A stretch of DNA of 64,000 nucleotides from Bacillus sp. 1NLA3E (GCF_000242895.2 NC_021171.1:4746001-4810000), one strand, 5' to 3'. Shown: positions 27,452-35,902, counted from the first letter of the stretch. Notes: generated by a model from the letters alone, not told the origin. Numbers and translations are program-made.

Positions 27452-28156
27452 ATGGCTTACCAACATCAAAGTGAGGAAATTTCTGTATTAATTATAGAAG
27501 ATGATGTGCGAATTGCAGAAATCAACCGCCGGCTGATGGAAAAAGTTCCTGGCTACCAAGTCATTGGCATCGCCACAGATGGACAGGAGGCAAGAGATCA
27601 GTTAGCCATTCTTCGTCCCGACTTAGTGTTATTAGATATCTATTTTCCCGATATGAACGGATTGGAGTTTTTAGAGGTTATACGCCAGGACTTTCATGAA
27701 ACAGATGTTATTATGATTACGGCATCTCGAGAAATTAGTTCTGTCAAAGAAGCTCTACGCAGTGGAGTTTTTGACTTTATCGTCAAACCATTAGTCTTTG
27801 AACGTTTGAAAAATTCGCTTGAAAAATATCAAGAGTTTCACAGTAAATTAAAAAGGATTCAAAAAGATAATCATAATGTAAACCAAGAAGAAATTGATGA
27901 ATTAATGGATAGACAAAAAGAACAGCTTAATTCTTATCTTCCAAAAGGAATTGATAAGATTACATTACAAAAAGTGACAGATGTTTTAAATCATACGGAT
28001 GAAGGTCTAAATGCTGAAACGCTTGCCAAGAAAATTGGGGTTAGTCGTCCCACTGCTCGTCGGTATTTAGAGTACCTTTTGGCAAAAGACCAAATCGGAG
28101 CAGATTTGTCTTATGGTGAGGTTGGACGGCCCGAAAGAATTTATAAAAAAAAATAG
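27452..28156 (+). CDS. CitB/DcuR-family response regulator
   Basis: A 234-residue receiver plus DNA-binding protein. Acidic pocket ED at residues 16-18, phospho-acceptor Asp62 in LVLLDIYFPDMNG, conserved Lys in FIVKPLVF. The C-terminus has a helix-turn-helix (LNAETLAKKIGVSRPTARRY). ATG 27452 has a TTAGGAGGA SD; the open frame upstream overlaps the kinase gene. Paired with the kinase, and likely to bind the repeated sites upstream of the transporter gene. Confidence 0.92.
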   Translation: MAYQHQSEEISVLIIEDDVRIAEINRRLMEKVPGYQVIGIATDGQEARDQLAILRPDLVLLDIYFPDMNGLEFLEVIRQDFHETDVIMITASREISSVKEALRSGVFDFIVKPLVFERLKNSLEKYQEFHSKLKRIQKDNHNVNQEEIDELMDRQKEQLNSYLPKGIDKITLQKVTDVLNHTDEGLNAETLAKKIGVSRPTARRYLEYLLAKDQIGADLSYGEVGRPERIYKKK

Positions 28157-28168
28157 GTTACTAGTTAA

Positions 28169-28199
28169 AAGGATGGTGAACTTACACCATCCTTTTTAT
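28169..28199 (+). terminator. rho-independent terminator
   Basis: AAAAGGATGGTG / CACCATCCTTTTT stem and U-run after the response regulator, isolating it from the transporter gene. Confidence 0.85.
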
Positions 28200-28250
28200 T
28201 TATTTCTGGGCACTTTCACTTTTATCATGAACAAAAGGTTCAAAATATAT

Positions 28251-28338
28251 CTTAATAATCTTTTTAACCCTTAGGTTTATAAGATTCAACTTTCAAACTA
28301 ATATTGCTATTTTATACCTAGCTTAATAATTTTTTTAA
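28251..28338 (+). promoter_or_regulatory. paired 17-bp direct repeats, candidate response-regulator operators
   Basis: CTTAATAATCTTTTTAA at 28251-28267 and CTTAATAATTTTTTTAA at 28322-28338 differ at one base and are 71 bp apart. They lie upstream of the citrate transporter and next to the response regulator gene, so are good candidates for its binding sites. Confidence 0.55.
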
Positions 28339-28364
28339 ATTGGAAAGGAGAGAGGAACATTTAA

Positions 28365-28414
28365 ACTTTTAGGCATTCTTTGTAAACGGTTTCTAATCCT
28401 CATAGCCTAAAAGT
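28365..28414 (+). promoter_or_regulatory. cre-like site inside an inverted repeat, transporter leader
   Basis: TGTAAACGGTTTCT (28381-28394) matches the CcpA cre consensus except at the final base. It lies between perfect 10-bp arms ACTTTTAGGC (28365-28374) and GCCTAAAAGT (28405-28414). Glucose repression of citrate uptake via CcpA is known for B. subtilis citM; here it is inferred. Confidence 0.55.
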
Positions 28415-28515
28415 CTTTTATAAATTTGTTGGTGTTGGTTTTCACTCTAGTAAACCATGACCAACTAATGGAATCATTCTTATTAAATAATCGGAAAAAA
28501 TTAGGAGGAATATCC

Positions 28516-29874
28516 ATGGGATTAAAAAAAGAAATACCGGTATTCGAAGAGACAACGATTGCGGCCTCTACAAAAACAAGTTTTATAAACTATAATATGT
28601 ACGGTTTGCCGTTATGGGCATGGTTTGCCGGTGCACTGATTTTTGCCTTCGGAACAATGACGAAATCTTTCCCTATTAGCTTTGCCGGGGATGTTCTCGT
28701 TTTAATTGTTGTTGGCTTTTTCTTTGGAAAAGTTGGCGACACACTTCCAATCTGGAAGGATTATCTTGGCGGCGGTTCCCTGCTTGCTTTCTTGGGCGCT
28801 TCCTATTTGGTATCTACAGGAGTCATTTCGGAAGATGTAGCTGGTGGAGTTAGGACTCTTTTCGATGATATGGGTATGCTGGACTTCTTTATTGCCGTCA
28901 TTATCACAAGTTCTATTCTTTCTATTAATCGAAAGTTTCTAGCTAAAGCAATCGGTGGATTTATCCCATTAGTTCTTGTTGGTACTGCTGTCGCCTTTAT
29001 CATGGCGATTGTTGGCGGATGGATTGTTGGCGTCAATTATAAAGATGTAATCGTGAACTATGCTCTACCAATCATGGGCGGAGGAAATGGTGCTGGTGCC
29101 ATTCCAATGAGCCAAATTTGGGGAGAAGTTACTGGAAAGGATCCTAAAATCTGGTACTCTTCTGCCATTACCATCTTAACGATTGCCAATATTTTCGCAA
29201 TTATGGTAGGTGCTTTATTAAATGGCCTTGGAAAGAAAGTGCCGAAATGGACAGGAAATGGCGAATTAATTAAAGGGCAAATTACTGAGAAAAATGGAGC
29301 AAAAGAAAAAAATACTGCCACGATGGAAGATGCTGGCTTTGGTTTACTTGTTGCTGTTGGTTTCTTTGGTTTAGCAAATGTAATTGGAGTTGGTTTGCTT
29401 CCAAAAGTTGGTCCATTCTCTATTCACCCTTATGCCTATATGGTCGTTCTATTAATCATCGCCAATGCACTTGATATTATTCCACAACGTGCAAAAGATG
29501 GTGTTAAAAAAGTTAATGAATTTATGATGGGTAAAATGTTATTCGTCTTCTTAGCAGGTGTTGGTATCACTTATACTGATTTTAGCGCATTAGTCCATGC
29601 ACTATCACTTCAAACGGCCGTTATCTGTTTATTTACAGTCTTTGGAGCTGTAATTGGAAGTTGGTTGTTTGCGAAAGTGGTCGGATTCTATGAAATTGAA
29701 GCAGCAATCGCCGGAGGCTTATGTCACGTTAACCGCGGAGGATCGGGTGATCTTGAAATATTAGGCGCATCTAATCGAATGATCTTAATGTCCTATGCTC
29801 AGTTAGCTACCCGTCTGGGTGGAGCGATCATTCTTGTGCTTGCGAGCCTTTTCTTTGGCCTATGGGCTAAGTAA
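28516..29874 (+). CDS. 2-hydroxycarboxylate transporter (2HCT family, citrate/malate type)
   Basis: A 452-residue membrane symporter or exchanger of the CitS/CitP/CimH/MaeN family. The two re-entrant loop signatures are present: GGGNGAGAIPMSQ and NRGGSGDLEILGAS. Around eleven hydrophobic helices. ATG 28516 has a TTAGGAGGA SD; the frame runs 30 codons further 5' through the leader and is ignored. Position between the two-component genes and the putative decarboxylase points to citrate as substrate; malate is also possible. Confidence 0.93.
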   Translation: MGLKKEIPVFEETTIAASTKTSFINYNMYGLPLWAWFAGALIFAFGTMTKSFPISFAGDVLVLIVVGFFFGKVGDTLPIWKDYLGGGSLLAFLGASYLVSTGVISEDVAGGVRTLFDDMGMLDFFIAVIITSSILSINRKFLAKAIGGFIPLVLVGTAVAFIMAIVGGWIVGVNYKDVIVNYALPIMGGGNGAGAIPMSQIWGEVTGKDPKIWYSSAITILTIANIFAIMVGALLNGLGKKVPKWTGNGELIKGQITEKNGAKEKNTATMEDAGFGLLVAVGFFGLANVIGVGLLPKVGPFSIHPYAYMVVLLIIANALDIIPQRAKDGVKKVNEFMMGKMLFVFLAGVGITYTDFSALVHALSLQTAVICLFTVFGAVIGSWLFAKVVGFYEIEAAIAGGLCHVNRGGSGDLEILGASNRMILMSYAQLATRLGGAIILVLASLFFGLWAK

Positions 29875-29891
29875 ACAGTACTAAATAGAGA

Positions 29892-29931
29892 CTAGGCTGG
29901 GAATTTACAATCTTCACAGCCTTGTTTTTAT
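29892..29931 (+). terminator. weak terminator
   Basis: AGGCTG / CAGCCT stem with a long loop followed by TGTTTTTA downstream of the transporter gene. Confidence 0.5.
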
Positions 29932-30007
29932 TCATCACAGCTGCATATTTTAAAGGACAAGTTATTACAAATACATTTACCTAGTTAAAAAGGAGAGATG
30001 CCTTAAA

Positions 30008-30166
30008 ATGTGGAGAATCACAGTCTTTTCAGAAGGAAAATGTTCTAACATGTATGAATTTGAAACAGAAAATGAAGCTAGAGAAGCTTTAAAGAATATA
30101 CAAGGTTACAAGATTTTGACTGAGATGGTTTACCTTGAAACATGTTCATCATTAGTAGCGATTTAA
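30008..30166 (+). CDS. small hypothetical protein, 52 aa
   Basis: Starts MWRITVFSEGKCSNMYEFE and ends SSLVAI; an AAGGAGAG SD lies about 12 nt upstream. The sequence alternates short strands and a helix (ENEAREALKNIQGYK), as in a compact alpha/beta fold, and contains two cysteines. It lies between the citrate transporter and the FAH-family gene on the same strand, so it may belong to the citrate cluster. I do not recognise the family. Confidence 0.6.
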   Translation: MWRITVFSEGKCSNMYEFETENEAREALKNIQGYKILTEMVYLETCSSLVAI

Positions 30167-30210
30167 GTCTTTATTGAAAGAACACAATTTATAGATGGGG
30201 TGTGCAAGAA

Positions 30211-31014
30211 ATGGCATTGCAAATGCTGCAACGAACACAAACAATCGTTCGTTATCAGAATCGTAACGGTAGAATATATTACGGAATTGTTGAGGATGAT
30301 GAAATTTTACAATTGTCCAGTAATTTTACTGAGATTGTAGCTAATGAACTAAAATTTGATGGTGTAAGAATTAAATATGATGATGTGAAAATACTAGAGC
30401 CTGTGTCGCCATCAAAAGTGGTTAACTTTGGCTGGACCTATGCTGCACATGCAAAAGAGACGGGTGGTCAGGCCAATCTCAAAGAACCCTTTTTATTTTT
30501 AAAACCTAGAACTTCCTTGATTCCAGACCGGGGAGAAATCATTCTCCCGCCAAGTCATTTAACCCAGCAGGTGGAGATGGAGGGAGAAGTGGCGCTGGTT
30601 ATTGGGAAAAGAGGCAAAAATATTAAAGAAGAAGAGGCTTTGGATTATGTATTTGGCTGTACGATCTTTAACGATGTAACGGCAAGAGATCTTACCAAAA
30701 AAGATCCACAGTTTACACGCGGTAAAGGCTTTGACACTTTTGGGCCGTTGGGACCGTGTCTTGTGACAGGTATAGATCCAACCAATTTACGCATAGTTAC
30801 AACTTTAAACGGCAAGGTCGTACAAGATGGTAATACCAACCAGATGTCATTGTCCATTCCTTTCCTTATTAGCTGGGTTTCACAAATTATGACGCTGGAG
30901 CCGGGTGATATTTTGGCTACTGGTTCACCTGCTGGTAGTTGTCCAATGAAGTCAGGAGACATCGTATCTGTGGAAGTAGAGAAAATCGGCAAGTTATCTA
31001 ATTATGTAATGTAG
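30211..31014 (+). CDS. fumarylacetoacetate hydrolase-family protein, possible oxaloacetate decarboxylase
   Basis: A 267-residue FAH-fold enzyme. Metal-binding acidic residues are visible in QQVEMEGEVALVIGKRG and FNDVTARDL; KGFDTFGPLGPC and LATGSPAGS are conserved family segments. ATG 30211 follows a GGGGTG SD; an in-frame GTG at 30202 is the alternative. Several FAH-family proteins (human FAHD1, B. subtilis YisK, Corynebacterium Cg1458) decarboxylate oxaloacetate. Citrate lyase yields oxaloacetate and no membrane oxaloacetate decarboxylase genes are present, so this role is inferred from context. Other hydrolase substrates remain possible. Confidence 0.85.
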   Translation: MALQMLQRTQTIVRYQNRNGRIYYGIVEDDEILQLSSNFTEIVANELKFDGVRIKYDDVKILEPVSPSKVVNFGWTYAAHAKETGGQANLKEPFLFLKPRTSLIPDRGEIILPPSHLTQQVEMEGEVALVIGKRGKNIKEEEALDYVFGCTIFNDVTARDLTKKDPQFTRGKGFDTFGPLGPCLVTGIDPTNLRIVTTLNGKVVQDGNTNQMSLSIPFLISWVSQIMTLEPGDILATGSPAGSCPMKSGDIVSVEVEKIGKLSNYVM

Positions 31015-31032
31015 CAGATGTACAATCCAGAT

Positions 31033-31068
31033 AAATGGCAGCTCTGTTTGCTCTGAGTTGCCATTTTT
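31033..31068 (+). terminator. rho-independent terminator
   Basis: AAATGGCA / TGCCATTT stem with U-run after the FAH-family gene. Confidence 0.75.
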
Positions 31069-31125
31069 CATTTTATTCTAACTCCTAAGGTTAATTAACC
31101 CTTCCTTAAAACCTAAATTATACAT

Positions 31126-31380
31126 CTAATAAATGCCAAAAACGGTACTTATTACATCAGTTATCATCCCCAATGTTCCACTTATGCCCTTACTATCTGT
31201 CATTAACTTAATATATCCTTTTTTAGTATCATGGACTGTTACCGCAATATTATCTTTACCGACTGCTTTCATAATAGGCAAATAATAATTTTTACGAAAT
31301 TCAGATATTAGTTTATAATATTTATAGGTACATAGGAATAAAAAGATTGGAGGGCAAATGATAATGAATAAGAAAAACAA
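31126..31380 (-). pseudogene. possible gene remnant, unrecognised
   Basis: An 84-codon frame whose second half (MKAVGKDNIAVTVHDTKKGY and on) looks like real protein, but it has no SD and its first codons overlap the start of the opposite-strand gene at 31364. It may be a fragment left inside the island or a chance frame. No family recognised. Confidence 0.25.
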
Positions 31381-31555
31381 TATTATTAGTTTAAAAGAGT
31401 ATGAAAAAAAGAAAAATAAAGAACGTAATGAAATGAAAGTTGTATATATTTCCTTTTCCTTAGCTATTATTTTTGCTGCTTCACTTTCTCTTTTTGAACC
31501 ACCATATGACGACTTAGATATTATTATAAAAAACGAACATCATGCGGTTTTATAG
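31364..31555 (+). CDS. small membrane protein
   Basis: A 63-residue product (MNKKNNIISLKEYEKKKNKE..., counting from ATG 31364) with one hydrophobic helix (VVYISFSLAIIFAASLSLF) between a Lys-rich cytoplasmic head and an acidic tail. GGAGGG lies about 9 nt before ATG 31364, better than ATG 31358. Function unknown. Confidence 0.5.
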   Translation: MNKKNNIISLKEYEKKKNKERNEMKVVYISFSLAIIFAASLSLFEPPYDDLDIIIKNEHHAVL

Positions 31556-31683
31556 GAATAGGAAAATGACCTATTCTACACAGACAACATCACACCTCCT
31601 AATGCTTTAAATTATTGTACTCCCTAATTATGTTCACTTTATTTAAATAGAATGTAAACAAGCGTATAAACCTATCTAAAAAA

Positions 31684-31727
31684 ACCTCTCACTTACTGAA
31701 TCGAATGGAGTATGTGAGAGGGCTTTT
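31684..31727. terminator. bidirectional terminator
   Basis: CCTCTCAC / GTGAGAGG stem flanked by an A-run on the left and GCTTTTT on the right. Confidence 0.75.
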
Positions 31728-31737
31728 TAACTTTATT

Positions 31738-32187
31738 TTAGTCTAAATAATAATAGCTGCAAACAACTTGACCAACCGCTTTCGTGGCTACTAGGAGCGC
31801 ATCTTCATCGATATCAAATTTCGGATCATGATTGAAGTAAGGATTTTCTACCCCTTTTGGTGAACATGCGATGTAAAAGAAGCAGGCAGGGAATTTTTCA
31901 GCATAATAAGCAAAGTCTTCGGATGGGGACATCGCCGGAAATTCTTTTACTTCTTTTATATCTTTATCATTCATGCTTTGTAAATTTTCTGCCACCTATG
32001 CAGTAAGTTCAGGGTTGTTGTATAATGGTGGATAATCCGGAGCATACGTAAGCTCGCAGGTCACACCAAATTCCTTTTCAATTCCTCTTGCAATCCGTTT
32101 AACTTCTTTCTCAATCGTTTCTTTTGTTTCTATAGTCATATAACAAATATCACCTTCAAGTTCTACGCTGTCCTTGAGGGAGTTCAA
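31738..32187 (-). pseudogene. M20-family amidohydrolase remnant
   Basis: C-terminal third of an M20 peptidase/amidohydrolase: LKDSVELEGD then IARGIEKEFGVTCELTYAPD, an in-frame TAG at 31996-31998, then PAMSPSEDFAYYAEKFPACF to the normal end (SPKGVENPYFNHDPKFDIDE). The metal-binding N-terminal two thirds are missing. It lies directly beside the rlmH end of the island. Confidence 0.78.
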
Positions 32188-32315
32188 TTTGAATAAAAAA
32201 GTAACTACTTTTATGATAGATACTTACAACTATTTATACCAAGTCCCTTATCAATACATTATTCTAGAATAAGATTAAAACTTACTAAGATAGGATCCTT
32301 AACAGGTATAACACC

Positions 32316-32328
32316 AAAAATTGCCCCT
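32316..32328 (-). repeat. right inverted repeat of interval C-rlmH
   Basis: AAAAATTGCCCCT, inverted 12/13 match to 18984-18996, touching the rlmH stop codon. Confidence 0.6.
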
Positions 32329-32806
32329 ATTTATGATAAGGTTCTCCCCGGTTTATCCGGAATGCCCTATAAATTTGTTCAACAAGAATTAAGCGCATAA
32401 GTTGGTGGGGGAAAGTCATTCTAGAGAAGGACAATTTATCATTTGCTCGTCTGAGAACTTCATCACTCAACCCTAAAGACCCGCCAATAACGAAGGCAAT
32501 TTTGCTTTTTCCGTACGTCGCCAGCTTATCCAAGTCTTCCGCCAACTCCTCGGATGATTTCATTTTTCCGTCAATAGCCAATGCAATAACATATGTATCC
32601 TGGGGGATCTTATTTAATATTCGCTCGCCTTCTTTTTGCTTCACCTGATCCATTTCCGCTAAACTCAATTCTTCAGGTGCTTTCTCATCGGCCACTTCAA
32701 TCATCTCTAGTTTCGCATAACTGGACATTCTTTTCACAAACTCATCTATTCCTTGTTTCAAGTATTTTTCTTTCAGTTTTCCAACCGTAATAATTAAGAT
32801 ATTCAC
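32327..32806 (-). CDS. rlmH: 23S rRNA (pseudouridine1915-N3)-methyltransferase
   Basis: SPOUT-class SAM-dependent methyltransferase (OrfX of staphylococci). The SPOUT knot region [19 protein letters not shown] and the C-terminal [10 protein letters not shown] are diagnostic. 159 residues from GTG 32806 ([15 protein letters not shown]). In staphylococci the last codons of this gene are the attB for SCC elements; here the same 3' end is the right-hand att-like site (32327-32348) of the island, and ectopic copies of it occur at 13.49, 14.26 and 18.95 kb. Confidence 0.96.
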   Translation of the reverse strand: MNILIITVGKLKEKYLKQGIDEFVKRMSSYAKLEMIEVADEKAPEELSLAEMDQVKQKEGERILNKIPQDTYVIALAIDGKMKSSEELAEDLDKLATYGKSKIAFVIGGSLGLSDEVLRRANDKLSFSRMTFPHQLMRLILVEQIYRAFRINRGEPYHK

Positions 32807-32896
32807 AATTACCCCCACTTTACAAACAGTTTAAGAACAAGATATCCACAGAAGTTATCCACATACCCACATTTCTTATCCACATCTTGTATAGGA

Positions 32897-33058
32897 TCAC
32901 CCGTTCGCTACCATATATACCGCTGGTTTTTCGCAATATTCACAGGTTGTGGATATCTTATCCGGATTCGTTATCTTCTCTAATTTAGGCGCTATTTCGT
33001 AGTCATCTACGATCACATCTAACGCTAATTCCACATGTTCCTCGCAACAATAAATCAT
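32897..33058 (-). CDS. CxxH/CxxC small protein
   Basis: A 53-residue protein with CCEEHVELALDVIVDDYE and CEYCEKPAVYMV, matching the small Bacillus family named for its CxxH and CxxC motifs, probably zinc-binding. ATG 33058 with a GAGGAA SD. It lies between htrC and rlmH; function unknown. Confidence 0.8.
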   Translation of the reverse strand: MIYCCEEHVELALDVIVDDYEIAPKLEKITNPDKISTTCEYCEKPAVYMVANG

Positions 33059-33190
33059 TTTCCTCAATCCTTTCATTCTCTTATCCACAATCTAATTCAT
33101 TTTAGCTAATTCGTTGTTATCCACCAATTTAATATTACACTATTAAAAGAAATTATTTTCAAAGCTTTATCCACATGTTATTAAAAAGAA

Positions 33191-33367
33191 AGGCTCTGTT
33201 AAACTAGAATGTTGATTTCCGTTCCAGGCGCTTCGCTTTCCGCGGTGCGGGCGGTGAGCCTCATCGGCGCTTAAGCGCCTGTGGGGTCTCACCTGTCCCG
33301 CCGCTCCCGCAGGAGTCTTCTCGCCTTCCACTCCAATCAACAATGTGCAAAAAATCAACATTGATCC
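33191..33367 (+). repeat. dispersed GC-rich palindromic repeat, copy 3
   Basis: Outer arms GGCTCTGTTAAAC and AAAATCAACATTG, inner GTTGATTTCCGTTCC ... CCAATCAAC, and a GC-rich core containing GGCGCTTAAGCGCC-type and GGTCTCACCTGTCCC segments. The GC content is far above the surroundings. Apparent open frames within it are not genes. Confidence 0.85.
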
Positions 33368-33371
33368 AAAA

Positions 33372-33403
33372 GAAAAAGTAGAAGGCCTAATTGAGCCTCC
33401 TAC
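33372..33403 (-). terminator. htrC terminator
   Basis: GTAGGAGGCTC / GGCCTTCTAC imperfect stem followed by TTTTTC on the minus strand. Confidence 0.7.
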
Positions 33404-33426
33404 CTTTAGGTTATCCACTATCCTAA

Positions 33427-34656
33427 CTATAATGACTCGCTCCCGAGCTTCATCGTCGTTTCAAGAAGCTTTCCGTCCCGGTAATATTTAATCTTCATTT
33501 GTTCGCCAATTTTCTTCTTATTATACAGGTGTTTCCTGAGGCCAATAACATCTTCTATCTTTTCGCCATCCATCTCAACAATAACATCAAGCTCTTTCAT
33601 TTTGGCTTGATCAGCTGGTGAATTTGGTACAACTTGACGAAGGGCAACCCCATAATTTACATCCTTCGGAAGTTTAAGAGCCTCTTCTTGATAATATTTT
33701 GCAATCTCTTTTACGGATTGTAATTCCACTCCCATATAAGGTCGTTTTACTTCTCCGTTCTTTTCGAGATCTTCAATGATTGGTTTAGCAGAGTTAATTG
33801 GTATGGCTAACCCAATTCCTTCAACAGATTCCTGTGCTATTTTCATTGAATTAATCCCAATTACTTGCCCATCAATATTGACTAGTGCACCACCACTATT
33901 TCCTGGGTTTATAGCAGCATCTGTCTGCAACACTTCAGATTGCCAATCCTCAACTCCATCTTCGTTTATATCAATCGGAATCGTCCGCTCAAGACCTGAA
34001 ATAATCCCTTGAGTAACCGATCCGGAGAAGGTAGAACCAAGTGGGTTTCCGATCGCAATAGCAGGTTCTCCTGCTTTAAGTTTATCTGAGTTTCCAAATT
34101 CCGCCACTGTTTTAATATTCTTTCCATCAACCTCTAACACAGCCAAGTCTGTCCAAACATCACTTCCGCGAAGCTTTGCTGTTAATTTGGTTCCATCTGT
34201 AAGCGTGACCTCAAGATCACTCGCGCCTTCTACAACATGGTGGTTTGTTACGACAAAAGCTTTGTCTCCGTCAACTTTATAAATTACACCAGACCCTGTC
34301 CCAGCTTCTTGGCTTTTATCATTGCCTTCTGACCAAAATCCCGTATCCTGAATGTTTGTAATGCCCACAACTGCACCACCAGCTTTTGCAACTGCATCTG
34401 TTACTTGCGAATTTACATCCACACTAACATTAGACGTTGTCTCTGGGGTTGACTTTTGATTGTTCACTTCTGTTTTCTGTACATTATCATTAGAGACATT
34501 GTAGGGGAGCACCCCTAAGTCCGACAATTGCGGAATAGCAATTATCAATAATAAAGCGCCTAAAACCGCTCCAACAGCACTTGCGAGGAAATAACCGCCC
34601 TTGTTTCCCTTTTGTTCCTTATATCGGCCTTGGTCATCTTGATCATAATAACCCAT
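33427..34656 (-). CDS. htrC: HtrA-family serine protease
   Basis: Membrane-anchored DegP/HtrA protease for quality control of exported proteins. One N-terminal helix (YFLASAVGAVLGALLLIIAI), then a trypsin-like domain with the triad His (VTNHHVV), Asp (TDLAVLEV) and Ser (NPGNSGGALV), then a C-terminal PDZ domain (GVALRQVVPNSPADQAKM). ATG 34656 (MGYYDQDD) has an AAGGATGG SD. It is downstream of walJ in the wal region, as in B. subtilis (yyxA/htrC). Confidence 0.94.
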   Translation of the reverse strand: MGYYDQDDQGRYKEQKGNKGGYFLASAVGAVLGALLLIIAIPQLSDLGVLPYNVSNDNVQKTEVNNQKSTPETTSNVSVDVNSQVTDAVAKAGGAVVGITNIQDTGFWSEGNDKSQEAGTGSGVIYKVDGDKAFVVTNHHVVEGASDLEVTLTDGTKLTAKLRGSDVWTDLAVLEVDGKNIKTVAEFGNSDKLKAGEPAIAIGNPLGSTFSGSVTQGIISGLERTIPIDINEDGVEDWQSEVLQTDAAINPGNSGGALVNIDGQVIGINSMKIAQESVEGIGLAIPINSAKPIIEDLEKNGEVKRPYMGVELQSVKEIAKYYQEEALKLPKDVNYGVALRQVVPNSPADQAKMKELDVIVEMDGEKIEDVIGLRKHLYNKKKIGEQMKIKYYRDGKLLETTMKLGSESL

Positions 34657-34842
34657 AGACATCCATCCTTTCATAACAATATCAATAACGACAGTATTAG
34701 TCTGACTTTATAATCATTATTATACTCTATTGACCACCTTGATATAGAAAAACAAACAAATCAAAGCAAACTTACGAATTTATTAAAGACTTAGTCCAAA
34801 TTTGTTCATAAATTGCATAGGATTGCAGAAACCAACCTATTA

Positions 34843-35092
34843 GATTAAGGCTCTTTTCTAAAAGATTGTTGTCTTTTTATAGGTTTTTGTAAAGAAAACC
34901 ATTGATAAAGAAGTTGATTGGAGCAGAAGGTGCGAGACTCCTGCGGGAGCAGCGGGACAGGTGAGACCCCACAGGCGCTTTAGCGCCGAGGATGCTCACC
35001 CCCCGCCCCGCGGAAAGCGAGCATCCTGGAGCGGAAATCAACCACACTTCTCTTTTAGTAAATAGCAACAAAGTTTACGAAACAACCTATTA
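34843..35092 (-). repeat. dispersed repeat, copy 4 (long form)
   Basis: GC-rich core with TTGATTGGAGCAGAAGG ... GGAGCGGAAATCAACC, plus extended AT-rich flanks (CTTTTCTAAAAGATTG... and ...CTCTTTTAGTAAATAGC). The flanks match copy 5 at 51.3 kb in inverted orientation. It fills the gap between htrC and walJ. Confidence 0.85.
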
Positions 35093-35094
35093 AA

Positions 35095-35889
35095 TTAAAC
35101 TGCAGTTAAAGCCGTAGGGATTTTTGGATCAGTATCATACAAACTAAACTGTTCGCCCACAATCAATCCTCTAGATTGTAACGTTTGGGTAACAGACATA
35201 CGTGCCAGGTCTTTCATATTATTATCTAAGCTTAAGTGTGCCAAATAGATACTCTTAGTACGATCTCCAGCAACCTCACTCATAGCCAAAGCTGCATCTT
35301 CATTTGAAACGTGGCCGACATCACTTAATATCCTTCGTTTAGTATTCCATGGATAATGTCCCATCCGAAGCATTTGGACATCATGGTTACTTTCAAAAAC
35401 ATAGGTGTCTGCGTTAGAAATGATTCCTTTCACACGATCACTCACATATCCTGTATCCGTAATCACAACTAATTTTTTCCCTTCATGGTGAAATACATAA
35501 AACATTGGTTCCGCTGCATCATGGGACACACCGAACGATTCAATGTCTAGAGAACCATAGCTTTTCACAGATTCCATCCCAAAGATACATTTTTGTTCGA
35601 CTGGAATTTCGCCAACTAATCTATCCATAGCTTGCCATGTTTTCTCATTTGTAAAAATAGGCAACTTATACTTCCGAGCGAGGACGCCTACTCCTTTAAT
35701 ATGGTCACTATGTTCATGCGTAACTAGTATACCGGATAGATTCTCCATTTTTCGGTCAATTTGAGCAAATAGCCCTTCCATTTGCTTGCCGCTAAAGCCT
35801 GCATCAACTAAAAATGAATGTTCCTCCGTCTCCACATAGATCGCATTTCCTGTACTACCACTTGCCAGTACACTAAAATGCAAAGACAT
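35095..35889 (-). CDS. walJ: metallo-beta-lactamase fold exonuclease WalJ (YycJ)
   Basis: 264 residues. Metal ligands HEHSDH ([10 protein letters not shown]), [10 protein letters not shown] and [10 protein letters not shown] are visible. A cytoplasmic DNA exonuclease-type enzyme linked to coordination of wall synthesis and replication. Last gene of the walRKHIJ set, 13 nt after walI. Confidence 0.95.
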   Translation of the reverse strand: MSLHFSVLASGSTGNAIYVETEEHSFLVDAGFSGKQMEGLFAQIDRKMENLSGILVTHEHSDHIKGVGVLARKYKLPIFTNEKTWQAMDRLVGEIPVEQKCIFGMESVKSYGSLDIESFGVSHDAAEPMFYVFHHEGKKLVVITDTGYVSDRVKGIISNADTYVFESNHDVQMLRMGHYPWNTKRRILSDVGHVSNEDAALAMSEVAGDRTKSIYLAHLSLDNNMKDLARMSVTQTLQSRGLIVGEQFSLYDTDPKIPTALTAV

Positions 35890-35902
35890 CTAACTCACTC
35901 CA

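Noticed and set aside
33167-33418. 83-codon frame in a GC-rich stretch
   Set aside because: Falls entirely inside a dispersed palindromic repeat; similar spurious frames occur in other copies (34877-35071, 56564-56981).
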